DNA from: Rhizoclosmatium globosum
Taxonomy: Eukaryota; Chytridiomycota; Chytridiomycetes; Chytridiales; Chytriomycetaceae
Direction of reading: 5' to 3'
Assembly: GCA_002104985.1 (NCBI GenBank)
Contig: MCGO01000266.1
Span: 1 to 45,681 of the forward strand
DNA: 45,681 nucleotides
Both the position numbers and the translations under genes were made by a program. Positions 1 to 11,968 of this stretch are shown in pieces. A model generated the notes under the pieces. The model searched no databases, was not told the origin of the DNA, and saw nothing but the letters and a program-made list of their open reading frames with translations. The first letter of the stretch is position 1. Each line of letters opens with the position of its first letter.

Positions 1-2
1 GC

Positions 3-639
3 CTCTACAACAATGCCACTTGCTCCCAATCTAGTGAGATCAGTAACATCTCCTCGGCCCCGAGTTCAGTATCACTCGAGGTCAGCCTCAAGCTGTTGGT
101 AAAACCGAATGTTATGAATACGAGGTTGTGAATGACCGTGCAGCTTGGCTTTACACTTCATCAGTTGGCTGTCCTCCAAGCACGCAACCGCCTATGGTCA
201 TTGCCCAAAAGTCAAGCTCAAACCTCTGCAGGCAAAGATCCTGCTTTGTAAGTGGCCCTTTTTGGCCGAGCATTCGAGCAATACTGCGCATTCCGGGAAT
301 TGGATGGCTTGTTTTTCAATTGTGCTTTCACAAATGATCCATATGTCTCGCTATATGTGAATACATGCAGTGGCAACCAGCGAAACGTAAAATCATTCTC
401 TTGTACGCGAACCAGCGTATCCAATGGAAGGCGGAAATTCTTGTTTGCAAATGTTACTTCTGGAGCCAATAGCGTCATTGTTTCTGAATTACAGTGAGCC
501 ATACACTTCAGCTACATTGATCAAGAAGGAAGAATACGTTATTTCAAAGTCTGCCTCGAATGTAACTTGTATTGCTGGACAGCCGAACCCACTGGTTGCT
601 GTCGTTTATCAGCCTACTGTTTTTCACTTACACGAATAA
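3..639 (+). pseudogene. Unresolved, frame-shifted coding remnant
   Basis: Coding-like stretches lie in different frames one after another: about 3-120, about 47-330, 252-497 and about 480-639. They contain spaced cysteines and Ser/Thr/Asn-rich segments such as NV(T)SGANS and SASNVTC, which would suit a secreted or extracellular protein. No single set of GT-AG introns joins them cleanly; one possible donor is GTAAGT at 248. The window edge cuts the 5' side. I do not recognise the family. It may be a decayed gene, a gene with base-call errors, or chance open frames. Confidence is low. Confidence 0.25.
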
Positions 640-811
640 CCAGAATTTTGTACATTGTGTTGGTGTAGGGTTGCTGTTGTGGTGATTCTTGTTGCTGTGT
701 TCTGCTTTCGTGGCAACTTCGGCAAACCAAGTGTCTCTAACTGAAAGCCTCTTTATCATTCCTTTCTTTTCTCCTCTGTTATGTGAGTGCATAAAAGAAT
801 AAAATAATTTC

Positions 812-2179
812 TCAATTTCCCTCAATATCAGTCATTTTCGTATCCTTCTTCTCCTTCCTCCTCCTCCTCTTCCTCCTCTCCTCCTCGGTTTCTACTTCTG
901 GTTCTTCGCCTTCCAAGATTATAAATCCATTTTGTCTCATGGCTTCAAACGCGTCACTTTCTTCAAACAGCCGAAGCAACATATCTGCCAACCCCAGGAT
1001 TCTTTTCAAATTACGAACATTGGGGCTCTTTGCTGCGTCGATACAAAACTGTCTTTAATTACATGAGAGCGGAGCCTCAATGGAATGCAGGGTTCTCCAA
1101 ATACCATCCGGGTAGCGTTCCAACCAATCCATCGCGAATACAAAGCGCTCTCCAAGCAGATGAAGCGCGAATATCGCGGAGAAGAGATGCGAATCGTGAG
1201 TGTACTTGATCACATTTTGAGATTGAGGGTACATCCAGAAAGGAAAATATGTGCAGAAGGATGTCGTCTGGAATGTTAGTGAACCGGCCCACTGTCATAA
1301 GTGGTTTCATACTCGAACTCTCATCAGAAGGATTCGTAGACGAAATAAACACTTGAAGTATTTCTTGAGGGGAATTGGGGGCACCTTGGTGAGTGTAATA
1401 CGCTTGGCAATTTCTGTGCATTCTTGACAGTAGCTTGGTTTGGAGTTGGGTAAAGTAAGGAAGAGACTTGTTCAACCCTCTCAGTTGTGGGATCTCGACT
1501 TTTCGTTGTTGCCATTTTTGGATTGTGTCGGCTATTGAAGAAGAGTCAGAAATTCGTTTTTTCCCATCAAATACCTTTCACTTGAAGTGGAGGTAGCATC
1601 AATGGATTCATCAAAAGCCACTCTTCTCCATCAGCGAGTAGCCACTCTTGATCCCAGTTATCAGAACTAAAACCATAATCAATTCCTATTCACTTCCTGT
1701 CTGTTGCTGAATTCCCATTCCCACTGCCCTAATAGGCCTTCACGTTCTTGACCCCATTCTGACACAATCCACTGTGCAAGCACTTTCATGTAATGAGCAA
1801 GAGAAGTAGACGGCGAGTCCTGGTTCCAAACAGATGATTTGAGCCAGACTTTGGATGCAAAGATGAGGAAGCATGCGGCATGCAAAAACAATACCCCCCA
1901 TATCGTGAGTGTCATCGTCCCCTTGGAATGGAAAACGTAGCTGAACCCCAGTCCGTTCGACCATAACCAGTTGGAAATCCATCACAAGGTCTTAGCTTTT
2001 GACAGGCACGGACAAAACCACTTGTCCCAGGTACGCGGATAATATTCTTGTTCCGGTGGATTAGTGTCATGATCTCGGATATCATTCTCCGTGGCGACAC
2101 CACACAGAGCACAGAAGGTTGCTGAACCTCCCATTTGAGACGTTGTTTTTTTCGTGGGGCCAAAAAAGGTTCCTTCCAT
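812..2179 (-). pseudogene. F-box protein gene, multiply interrupted
   Basis: Reading down the minus strand from 2179, fragments of one protein appear in order but in changing frames. First comes an N-terminal CALCG motif (about 2110). Next is GYGRTDWGSATFSIPRG (about 1950), then HAACFLIFASKVWLKSS (about 1860) and a DNWDQEWLLADGEEWLLMNP block (about 1650). A canonical F-box follows (IPDDILLHIFSFLDVPSISK, about 1240), then IWRTLHS (about 1090) and a C-terminal AKSPNVRNLKRILGLADML block (about 1010) with a Glu/Arg-rich tail ending at 812. This order matches fungal F-box proteins that would recruit substrates to SCF ubiquitin ligases. At least five one- or two-base frame changes and an in-frame TAA at 1055-1057 interrupt it. 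Some breaks sit in T or G runs; a few could be introns, but no full splice model works. Decay is the better reading because neighbouring genes are intact. Confidence 0.6.
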
Positions 2180-2355
2180 GATTTATACAAAAGCACGTGA
2201 TTTTGCCCCAATCCTGGCTGATCCTCCGGATAAGCACAGTGGGGCGGGAGGTCGTTTTTATGAAGCCTTTATCGTTTTATGCAATACACCATAAACTATT
2301 CAAATTTGTTCCTGTCTTAACGTTGTTAATCTTCCATTATTGATCTTGTTCTCAA

Positions 2356-5300
2356 ATGACCTCACCATCGGCAGGACCGATTCTCAAGAAACGGACACCT
2401 GTTGCCCTTGGGGTTGGCAATGGAAGCAGCAGCAGCAGTGGACCTACACCGATGCAGCGATCGTTCTCGGCTGCGGCGCCATCGTCGGTGCCATCGTTTG
2501 CTGTTGCACCGCCACTTCCGTCGCAGCCGCCGCCGTCGAGTGCCGCCTTTTACAGCCCGACTGCGCACTCTGCCGCCGCAGCCAATCAGAATGCAGCAGT
2601 GCCCCAGTCGCTGCCGCCGCCGCCGCTCCAACGAACAACGACAAAGCTGGTCAAGGCGAAGGACGCGGCAACCGGAATCAAACTCATCAACAACTACGCC
2701 GTCGTGAAAGAGATTGGCCGCGGCGTCCACGGGAAAGTCAAGTTGGCGGCGGACACAGACGACGGCTCGCTGTGGGTGCGTGCTTCGTGGCCCCACTTTT
2801 CCCCTTTCCTCGTACTCACCCGCCTCCTTGACAGGCTATCAAAATCTTAGACAAACGCGCAAAGAAACGCTTCAATCGATTCGCATTCCCTCATTCCCCG
2901 CATTCACTCAGAAACAATTCAAACACAAACAACGCTTCCTCTGCCTCATCTGTAAACTCTCTCTCAAATGCAATGGAAGCTATGCACAATGCTCAGTTCG
3001 AAAAGGTCAAACGAGAGATTGCAATCCTCAAAAAGATTCGTCATCCCAATATTGTTGGTTTCAGGGAGGTGATTGATGACCCTGATGCCGAAAAAGTCTA
3101 TATTGGTACGGTGTGCAATAGTATTGAGTGAGATTGTAGGGATGGAGGATGAGGTTTTTTGCATTATAAACTGGGGCTGTTCGAAGTGGAAAGGACTGAT
3201 ATACCCCACTCACATTTCCAATCTCACCCTCCCAATCCGTAGCTTACTCATTCACTAAATAGTACTGGAATACATGCCCGGTGGAGAAGTGGAATGGAGA
3301 GATACTGCGTGGGATCCACCAAAACCTGTCTTAACTATTGTCGATGCACGCAGAATAATTCGAAACGTTATATCTGGTCTCGAATATTTACATCACAACG
3401 GTATTATCCATAGAGATATCAAGCCGGCCAACTTGCTTTGGACAGAGGACATGCAAACTGTAAAAATATCCGACTTTGGAGTCTCTGTATTTATCGACAT
3501 GAATTCTAATGAAAGTCTGGCGGCGACGCATCTAGAGCTTGCTAAAACGGCTGGATCCCCTGCGTTCTTTGCACCTGAATTATGTGCAGTCTTGGATGAT
3601 GATGACGAAAACAAGAATAATGATACCAACTCGAGCGAAAGCGATAAGCAATTAAGCTCATCTGCTATAGAATTTGGAGGAACGTCTGTGACATCATCAT
3701 CTTATATGACTGAAGCCACTTCTTTTGGTGGGAATGCTTTTCCCAATTCCTTGGGAGCACCTTCTTTGATTGGTACAACTCCTAGGTCGTTCCCAAAACG
3801 ATCTTTTATGAATCCTCTATCAGCTGGAGCAGCAACGGGTAGAAGCTTTTCCGACAATGTTGCCTTTTCGATGGGTCCTCCTTCACTATATCAACCACAG
3901 CCACAACACTCCCATACCCCGACTATTTCGTCTCCAATCTCATACCAACCTCAAGATAACAAACAACACGATCCCGAACCCACTGCCCCAGATACATTTG
4001 AAATCGGTCCAAAACTTGCATACGCCAATCCTGCGCAAGCAGTCTCAAAAGCCTCTCTCATCACATCCGGTCTCTCTTCCTTGGAAGGTAGCCCGATCCT
4101 CGCCAAGGCGAAACTCGCGTCCCCGACCTCAGCAGGTCCTTCTGCGCCTGCCGTCTTTTCAATCAATGATTTAGATATGGACTTCTCGTTGACTTCCGAC
4201 AGTCAGACGGAGGAGAAGAGTCGCGTTGGGAGTAGTGATGTTACACAGCAAAGTGGTTCTGCAAATGTACAGCCTCCGCAACAGCCTGTTGTGGCGCAAA
4301 CTCAGCGGTATCCATCGTCGTCTGTTTCTTCGATTGCTGGCAGTCCCTCCATGAGTGGAATGGCGCGGTACAGACGAAAGTACAGTGTTCGTCAAGATGT
4401 AGACAATATAAGTCCCGTAGAGGAAAGCAGGGATATGTTGCTCGAAATTGGAGCAGCAATTGACGTTTGGGCTTTGGGTGTTACCCTGTATTGTTTGGTG
4501 TATGGACGTGTTCCGTTCATTGCTGCAACTGAGTTTGAGCTCTTTCATGTTATTTGCAAGACTCCGTAAGTGTTTCTTTGATTCGTTAATGGATAAGTTT
4601 ACTAAATTTCAAGAATCAGTCTCTCATTCCCATCAGAACCAGCAATTGATGACAACCTTCGCCACCTACTCACATCTATTCTCGACAAGAACCCGGAAAC
4701 TCGCATAAAACTCCCCGCAATCAAAGTACACCCTTGGATTACTGCTGACCCCTCGTCCACAACACTCACTGAGGAAACCCCAACAACAATCACAGTCACC
4801 GAAGAAGAGGTATCCCAAGCTGTCAAACCTGCTGGAGTCTTTTCCCGAATCCGCGACGGATTCAAGAAAATCATGACCGCATCGCTTGGAAAACGGTCCA
4901 AATCCCTATCGTCCATGTTTACACCTTCCCAATCATCATCCAGCCGTCGCCCGTCCGAAATCGCGAGCCCAAGTCCAACACCAAGCAGCAACAACTACTA
5001 CGACAGCGAGTCCCTTCCACAAGCAGCCCCAATGCCACTTCCACCTTCCATGGAACCAACAACATCGCGGTACAAGAAGTTGCGTAGCTTGAATCTCCGT
5101 TTCGGAAGCAGCAGTTCATCGTCATCGACGAATCAACCAACAGGTCTTGGAACACCAGCTACGGCATCACCTATCCAAACAGCGTCTCCTGCAAGACAAG
5201 CGAATGGAACGCTTTGGTTTGGAGATGATGTGGATGAAAGTGGACGTCGTGGAAGCAGTAGCACTTATGTTCATCCCAATTCGTCTGGGTTTGCGGTTGT

Positions 5301-5502
5301 TCATCCGCGTGGATCGATTAGAAATTCTGAGGATGTTGAGGACTATGGAAGTGTGGTTGTAAGTAGTGGTGCTAGAAAGGGAGGCGCAATGTTTACATTA
5401 AGTGCTGAAGAAGACGATGGGGGTGATGATGTGTATGTACAACGCGAAAGAGATATTATGAAGCAGTGGGGTTTGGGATCCGCGAGAGATGCAAATGTGT
5501 AA
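2356..5502 (+). CDS. Protein kinase of the Sak1/Tos3/CaMKK (SNF1-activating) type
   Basis: Four exons: 2356-2775, 2835-3105, 3263-4565 and 4620-5502, giving about 958 residues. After a low-complexity N-terminus the kinase domain starts with a glycine loop ([13 protein letters not shown], about residue 120). The AIKIL lysine comes right after intron 1. Then follow [11 protein letters not shown], the catalytic loop [13 protein letters not shown] (about 277), SDFGVSV and [12 protein letters not shown]. The MPGGEV and [10 protein letters not shown] motifs are typical of kinases that phosphorylate the activation loop of SNF1/AMPK. The late lobe ([19 protein letters not shown]) is separated from APE by about 290 Ser/Gln-rich residues, an unusually long insertion. 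A basic and Ser-rich C-terminal tail follows. All introns are GT-AG and the phases join perfectly. The family call is from memory of motifs. Which member (Elm1, Sak1, Tos3) cannot be decided. Confidence 0.88.
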
Positions 5503-5569
5503 AGCTTCTAGGATATATAGTATAGATTTTTTGGAAAAAAGGAAAGTAAATGATGATTTATTAGGTTTA

Positions 5570-6796
5570 CTAACAGCTATTGCGCTTATTGTGTAAAAGA
5601 GGGCTGCCTTCGGCGGTATTGCTCTCAGTTTGAGCAAAAGGAGCCACCTGTGGCTCCTCTAAAATAGGTGCTGTGTTGTGTCGAGCGTGCGGCATAGTTG
5701 GGTACATAACATCTCCATTTGGAGCCACTGGCGGAGCATGGTGAAAGTGAGTGTAGTATTGAGCTTGGTACTGGTGGTAATATTGTTGATATTGAGCTGG
5801 TGTCATATTTGGGTTGGCAATATAGTACATTCCGGTTGATGGGTCATAGTGAGGAATACCGGCGGGATAACCAGGAGGGGTTGATGGGTCCACGAAAAAC
5901 GGTTGATTTGGATCATAAGCGGCATGCGGAGACGAATGCGCACTACCTCCAGCCAAAGTAGATGCACTGCTGATCCCACTACCGCCTGCAACCCCTCCAG
6001 CAATCAAAAAGTCGTCCGAAAAAGGCTGATTCACCGAATTATTTCTTGAAACACCACCTCCATTCAGACTGTTCAACAGCATGGAGTTGTTTCTGGACAC
6101 CAAAGACTTTGTACGAGCCAGCGTGACAACCTTTTCCGGTGGAAGATCATTCAGAAAGGGTCCGAGTTCCAAGTCATGCGCGGGATGGTGACCTGGTCCT
6201 GAATGCGGGGTGTCCAGTTGGTGATCCATGATTCCTTTCATCCTCCTTGCTTTGGTAGGCAGAAGCCATTTTTTCAGCAGCCACCCGAGAACGCTGACGC
6301 CGATAACGCAGATAATGACTAGGGCAATGATCAGGCCGTAGTTCACTGCACTGTCTTGGTTTGTGCTGTTATCGGCGAAAGTGTGGTTCACGCCTGTGTT
6401 GTTGGTTGAGAAGAGGATCGTGGATGTGGAAGACGACGATTCAATTTGGTTTAATGTAGTTGTGGGATTAGACTGTGCTGTGGTTAGTGGGGGCTGAGCT
6501 GCAGGGGGCTGTGCTGTGGTTGTAGTTGTTGTGGAAGTAGTCGTTGTTGAGCTTGTGGTTTTGATTAGGGCTGTAGTTGCTGCAGTTGGAGGTATTGGCA
6601 CTACCGATGACGCCACGACTGTAGAAGTTGTAGTTGTAGTTGTAGTGGTTGTGGTAGTTGGAGCAATTGCAGTTGGGGACTGGGCAGCAGCTGTGGTAGG
6701 TGCGAGTGGAGACGATGGTGCAACAACTGAAGTCGGAACTACAACTGCCTCTGTTGTTACCACCGGCTGTGACAGCCTTGATGTGGGCTGTGACAT
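5570..6796 (-). CDS. Ser/Thr-rich single-pass membrane protein, no signal peptide seen
   Basis: A single open frame; the first ATG is at 6796, giving about 408 residues. The first ~150 residues are Thr/Ser/Ala/Pro-rich with long Thr runs, as in heavily O-glycosylated ectodomains. One strong membrane helix follows (YGLIIALVIICVIGVSVLGW), then a basic KARRMK stop-transfer and a cytoplasmic tail of about 220 residues. The tail has two SRNN(S) repeats and a Tyr/Gln/Pro-rich stretch (AQYQQYYHQYQAQYY). No signal peptide precedes the Thr-rich part, so either an upstream exon is missing or this is a reverse-signal-anchor protein. The layout resembles yeast Mid2/Wsc-type wall sensors only in general form. 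It lies 113 nt downstream of the DUF427 gene on the same strand and is convergent with the kinase, with 67 nt between stop codons. Confidence 0.72.
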   Translation of the reverse strand: MSQPTSRLSQPVVTTEAVVVPTSVVAPSSPLAPTTAAAQSPTAIAPTTTTTTTTTTTSTVVASSVVPIPPTAATTALIKTTSSTTTTSTTTTTTAQPPAAQPPLTTAQSNPTTTLNQIESSSSTSTILFSTNNTGVNHTFADNSTNQDSAVNYGLIIALVIICVIGVSVLGWLLKKWLLPTKARRMKGIMDHQLDTPHSGPGHHPAHDLELGPFLNDLPPEKVVTLARTKSLVSRNNSMLLNSLNGGGVSRNNSVNQPFSDDFLIAGGVAGGSGISSASTLAGGSAHSSPHAAYDPNQPFFVDPSTPPGYPAGIPHYDPSTGMYYIANPNMTPAQYQQYYHQYQAQYYTHFHHAPPVAPNGDVMYPTMPHARHNTAPILEEPQVAPFAQTESNTAEGSPLLHNKRNSC

Positions 6797-6909
6797 TGAT
6801 TGTGTCTTCTGGGAAACAAATTGCAAATCGTTTCTTGTGACCCTGGCAAAGAACCAAAGCCCCGCAAATCATTCTTTATTGCAACTAAAGTTCAATAGCC
6901 CCAGCATAA

Positions 6910-7413
6910 TCACGCATCCTTCTCAACTTGAACGCCCTTCCAGAATGCCACGTATCCCGTGATGCTGCCCAGTTGATTAGGATCTGCAATTCAAAACATC
7001 TCGTACAAATGAACTCACTTCTTTGCTGCGTCCTTGGGTGCTGCATAGTACCAAGCAGCATCCGCATTCTCCTTTCCGTTAACAGACAAGGTGTAGTCTG
7101 CCTCAGAGTTAAGTATCAGGGTGGCAAGTGCACTGTATCACTCAACAGTTCGCGGTTCCCTTCCAGCCACAAACAGTGGTGGTCGTGCTGTTCTTAAAGT
7201 ACTCCTTCTTCAACGACGACGCGGGGAAGTACACGTTTCCTACAGAGAGACGAATTAGATCTAAAGATCACAGATCACTCAAATCAATGACCCACCTTCG
7301 ACCGTCTCAAAGGCATCTGTTTCGGCGATAACAACTCCTAAGACGTGGGATCAATACACGCACATATGAGCAGCACAATCAGAGGACTCACCGTTCCAAA
7401 CTGCGCGTGGCAT
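6910..7413 (-). CDS. DUF427 family small protein
   Basis: Five short exons on the minus strand: 7392-7413, 7296-7337, 7147-7239, 7019-7097 and 6910-6964. They join in phase to about 96 residues. The product starts MPRAVWNG, continues VVIAETDAFETVEGNVYFP, KKEYFKNSTTTTVCGWKGTA, then GKENADAAWYYAAPKDAAKN and ITGYVAFWKGVQVEKDA. The VWNGVVIAE start, the CGWKGTA motif and the AAWYYxxPKDAA...GYVAFW end are hallmarks of DUF427, a small beta-sandwich fold of unknown biochemical role common in bacteria and fungi. The third intron (7098-7146) uses a GTTGAG donor; the others are ordinary. The gene is far too fragmented by introns to be seen as one open frame. It is divergent from the TRP-like gene, with 150 nt between start codons. 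Confidence 0.85.
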
Positions 7414-7563
7414 CTCTGTTTTTTCGTTGGTTTTGTGGGTATTTCGAATCGGTTCCTGCCGAATCGACTCTTTCCCATCGGATAGAAGTATTTATTTCCT
7501 GGGGATTTCCTGTAGAATTGTCAACACTTGTCGTCACCTCGTCCTCTACCCCAGACTGTAATC

Positions 7564-10500
7564 ATGAGCAGAAAGTACAGCGGGAGCCACCAAGTGCATA
7601 TCATGGTGGAAGCTACGGCTCAATTGTCGAGTTCGGATCTGACAGCGGCGGACTTGAAAAAGATTGGGCGGTCGGCCAGGTTTTTGATTCCATCGTCTTG
7701 ATCTTATAAATTAAAGCGGTTTTTCCAAGTATATCCGATCGTGGTATTCTAGAGCTATTCGATAATGAACTTCGACGCGATGTGATCAGAACATACCATC
7801 GGACGTTTGCTAAAGCCGAGAATGTTCGACCTCCAGGATGCCAAGATCATCAAGCTCCAGAATACGTAGATGCGACATATTCTCTTGGAAAATGGAGTAT
7901 TTCGCGATATCGGCGATTGCTTGAGCAGCTGAAAGAGCCTTGCTTCAACTACAAACCAATCAACAATCTACTGTATCATATTGAGTCATTACAATTTGCT
8001 ATTGATGCTGAGACTTTCGCTGAAGAAGTTCATGCAGACGAAGAAGAGCAGCGCGATGTAGCAGCCGACAGTGAAGTTTGGATGCGTTTTGGTGTCAACG
8101 TGAGAGGCCGATTAGGACAAATTCCTGAGCTTGATGAAGATAGCGAGGAGTCGGAGGCGAATCGAAAAGAATTTGAATTGATGAGAACAGATGCAGTTTC
8201 CTACTTTAAGAGTATGATCATTGAAGACTACAAATCAATGAAAACGTCAGCTATGTATAAGGCTTTGTACTTGCTGCCAAAATATCGCATTGGAAGTATC
8301 ATTCTTCGGCTAGTCATGCCAATTGTGCGAGAAAAGGCCTCAACGTATATGATGTCGGACGAAATCGTTCCCCGTTTGGCGGTGTTGAACGTCATCCAAA
8401 CAGAAACCAAGAACTCTCATGAATTCTTGGAAACCCTATTGGAATTAGTTCCAGACTGCTTTGACAAAAACACTGTCAACTCTATTCTCGAGTATTCCGC
8501 CCATACACAAAAATCAGAGTGCGTTCGGGTCGTGATTGATAATCTTTCTGAAAAAATCACGTCGGAAGGCATTGTAACTTCATTTATTCCCGCCTCCATG
8601 AGAGGAGTTGATCACTTTTTGGCTTTATTGGAGTTATTTGTTATGGATCGGGCTATGCAGGCTCAACTGAACAAAGATATGCAGCTAGAACATGATGATG
8701 CCGACACGGAAGATCCTCAGAAATTTATGGCTTTTGTTGCACCATCAGTCTATATATTCATTTTTCTTGCTGCTGCGGCTGGACGTGCTCATCCATCCAC
8801 TGTTGTTGAACTCATCGAGTTTTATGGTGATCCATGCGAGTCATTTATGCCAGAAACTATCACTCCTGCTCAACACACGACATTTATCGCTCAGACGTTT
8901 CACTCTGTGTGTGGTCTCAATCTTTCAACTATTGCCTGGGCTTTGGTTGAAAAGGGGTGGGTCCCAAAAGACATAAATGCAGAACTTCGAGAGGCGGTCG
9001 AGCTTGGGCATCAAAATATTGTTCACCTTTTATTGGAGTCACTTTTGAAACCAGATGAAAAGATGGAACCTTCCTGCCTCCCGTTAGTGTACAGAAAATC
9101 AGAGGCACTTTGCTTGCTTCCTTTGGTTTCAAAGAGATTTCCAAGAGAGGCTTCGTGGTTTCTGGAGCAGCTGTCTTGTATACCAATTCCAGGATGTGTT
9201 CCTTGCGGATCTAATGTGGAGCCGGAAGTTCGAGCGAAGCCGGTTCATGGTGTACGATTGGGAACTCTAAGTCTTTACGACGCCATTTTCTTCAAACGCC
9301 GTATAGGAACTGGTTCTGTTCATGTCTGGCCAAGACTTGTAATGGATGGTATGTTGAAGCAAGCCGGATCTGGGAAAGATGATTTGGAGACCGAAAGTAT
9401 CATTTGCGCAGGACCAGAATCATTACTCACAGCGGACGCCGTCCACAAAACAATGTTTGGACACATTTTTTCTTCAAATACAAGTCCATTTATCCGCTTG
9501 CTCGCGGAAGATAATCCACTAATCACTTTGCAACCGGTGATGAGGGCATTGATGGAATTTCACTGGTCTAGAGGCAGGTTTTGGCTTAGATTTGCGTTTC
9601 AGTTTGCCGTATGGATGTGAGCATTGAATCATTCAGTTTTTTATGACTCAAATCAATGTAGGATATACGTTCCTTGTCTTGCAATAGTTTGCATTGCTGT
9701 AGTTCAACAACAGAATATTGGCAAATCTTATGGTATGGGACCATACGTGAAACCTTTGAGCTACCTTGTTGCATTTCTTTCATGTTTTTTCATAATGCAA
9801 GAGATCCGAGAACTGCACGATTATCCAATGAAATACTTCCACAGCGCCAGTAATATTGTCGACACGGGTATTCATTTTACGATCCTCTACGTGGTAATTT
9901 TCGGATTGTATCTTGACTCATACGTCGAACCTATTTTAATGGCACTGATGTTGATCTTTTGTGCTGTTAAAATCATAAGTCATCTGAGAGTACTGCCTTC
10001 CGTTGGTCCGCTTGTTAGATTGTGGGTTACTGCATCCGTGAATATTTTGCCAATTTTGATTCCATACGGAGTGATGGCGCTGGGTTTTACTATCGCATTT
10101 CATATCATTGAGTACGAGGCTTCTAGAGAAGAAAACGGTGTATCGACTCACTTCAATACTATTGGAATGTCGCTGCAAAGTGTCTTGACCATGGCTATGA
10201 CTGACTACAGGTTTAGTTCCATAGCTTTTCAATTTACCCTTACATTTCTTCTTAGTGTATTAGATTACTACTGGAACCCAAAAGTATTCGTCATTAGATT
10301 TCTATTCTACGTCTGCTTCATAATCTTTTTGGTATGCTGACGAGTTTCGATGTAACGTTTTAACCAAAACTCGTTCAGGTGAATATCATTATTGCTTTGA
10401 TGACAGTAAATGTCGCCGATATTCATTCAAATATGAACGCTGCATGGCTTCTTGAAATTGCCGGGATAATGGTTGACCTCGATTTGTTTTGGCCGTGGCC

Positions 10501-11896
10501 AGCAAGATACACAATATCAGCAAGCCATCCTCCGCACGAATTCCATCTGGACGTACCGTCTAAGCGGAGAGGACGTGTTTATCCATCGTGTTTTAACTAT
10601 GATGATAATGCTGAACCCGGAACAGAGGAATTCAACGCACAATTACAAAATAAGAGTATGATTTTGTACACTTGGCCTCAAGAGTTCGTTGTTAAGACGG
10701 CTTGGTGGCCGTTGATGGCGTGCCGAGCCTTGGAAAATGCACAAAATGACGATGATGAAGACATATTACCCCTAAAGAAAACTCAAATGCAACAAAATGT
10801 GGATGAGCACTATGAGGCTCCTGAGCCTCCAGGAACATGGGACACTATATTAACTACTCTTGGACTGGCTGTACCAGTCAAAACAGAACGAACGGCATCT
10901 TCTAAAATCGTAATCGACTTGGATGATTCAATGACATTCCCATCAACTGATTCGGGTAAAGATCGAAAGCCAAACAAAGTCATTCTACCCAGTATCGGAC
11001 AATCTTCTATGCCTCCAACTGAAATAGATAAGCGACCTTCGGCCTTTTCTGGTCGACGGCAATCAATTATTGCAAGGACCAATATTAAGCCATCCATTAA
11101 AGAAGACACGGAAATGTCTCTTCCTGAATTTACGGACCCACAAAATACATCTTCAACAGCCGTGGCGCTCGTTTCAACCGGAACTAACGATGCTCAGCCG
11201 ACGGCGTCTTCGACATCAAATGCACCAGCTCCCGTTCTACCATCGCGAAAAGACTCTGTCACTTCAGTTCCACCCACTTCGGATAAATTGATCCGATTTT
11301 CAACGAATCAACCTGCACCAACAGAGGCCGAATCTAAAATTATGACTTCAGTACCACCAGCCAATACGGCAACAACCACTGCAGTAAACGCCATTATTGG
11401 AAATCGAAGACCATCAATATGGACAACCCTTACTGGGGGAGGGAAATCGAAGCAACCTGAAGCGAAAGAAACTAGTTCTGCTACTGCTAGCGGAAACATA
11501 GCAGCGTCCACATCACCTTTGGCATTAGTCCCTGTTCCAACTGTATCTCCTGATAGTCTGGAAATATCCCAAAAGGCTATTGGTCTTTCAAATCAACTTG
11601 ACGTGATAACCGATGGTTTAAAGAATATGGAGAAGTTTTTGCGTCAAGAGGCAAAGACAAACCGAGAACGAATCAAAAGACTGGAGGATCTTGTGGAAGC
11701 TGAAATGAAAACAGTAGAACTTGAGAGTAAACGTCAGAAGGATGATATGACACGACTTTCAATGGAAGTGAATAGACTTTCAGGACTTCTTGACCCCACC
11801 GCAGTAAATCAACCATCAGGGGGAAATTCTAGACGTGCAAGCGTTTCTGGATCATTATTATCTCCATCATCTTCTACTGGTTTTAGAAATATTTGA
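7564..11896 (+). CDS. TRP-like cation channel (ion-transport domain)
   Basis: Four exons: 7564-7679, 7730-9616, 9662-10331 and 10379-11896, giving about 1396 residues. The first ~640 residues are a soluble helical region; its later part (ELGHQNIVHLLLESLL) looks ankyrin-like. A transmembrane core follows at about 650-910: S1 begins FWLRFAFQFAVW and S2 is SYLVAFLSCFFIM. S3 is FTILYVVIFGLYL and S4-S5 span LMALMLIFCAVKII to YGVMALGFTIAFHII. A pore loop lies near NTIGMSLQSVLTMAMTDY, and S6 is FYVCFIIFLVNIIIALMTV. The S6 end NIIIALMTVNVADI matches the TRP/polycystin pattern. The ~500-residue tail is Ser/Thr/Pro-rich and ends in a coiled coil (about residues 1290-1370, with NMEKFLRQEAK and RIKRLEDLVEAEM). 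It probably conducts Ca2+ or other cations at a membrane, but the selectivity cannot be read from the sequence. Confidence 0.82.
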
Positions 11897-11968
11897 CCCA
11901 AACAAAGATTTTTTGTGACAAACTCAATCAAAACAAAACGCGCCTCTGTCCCACACCAACTCCTCTTC

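Noticed and set aside
1476..1515. 34-nt intron joining MATTKSRDP to the F-box part
   Set aside because: It is shorter than any supported intron here (38 nt or more) and the upstream conserved blocks lie in front of it, so 1515 is not the gene start.
2362..2796. Arg-rich minus-strand open frame over the kinase start
   Set aside because: It is produced by the Pro/Ala/Ser-rich coding sequence on the opposite strand; the plus frame continues into a perfect kinase domain.
6516..6962. Valine-rich plus-strand open frame
   Set aside because: It is the antisense shadow of the Thr-rich membrane protein and of the DUF427 exons.
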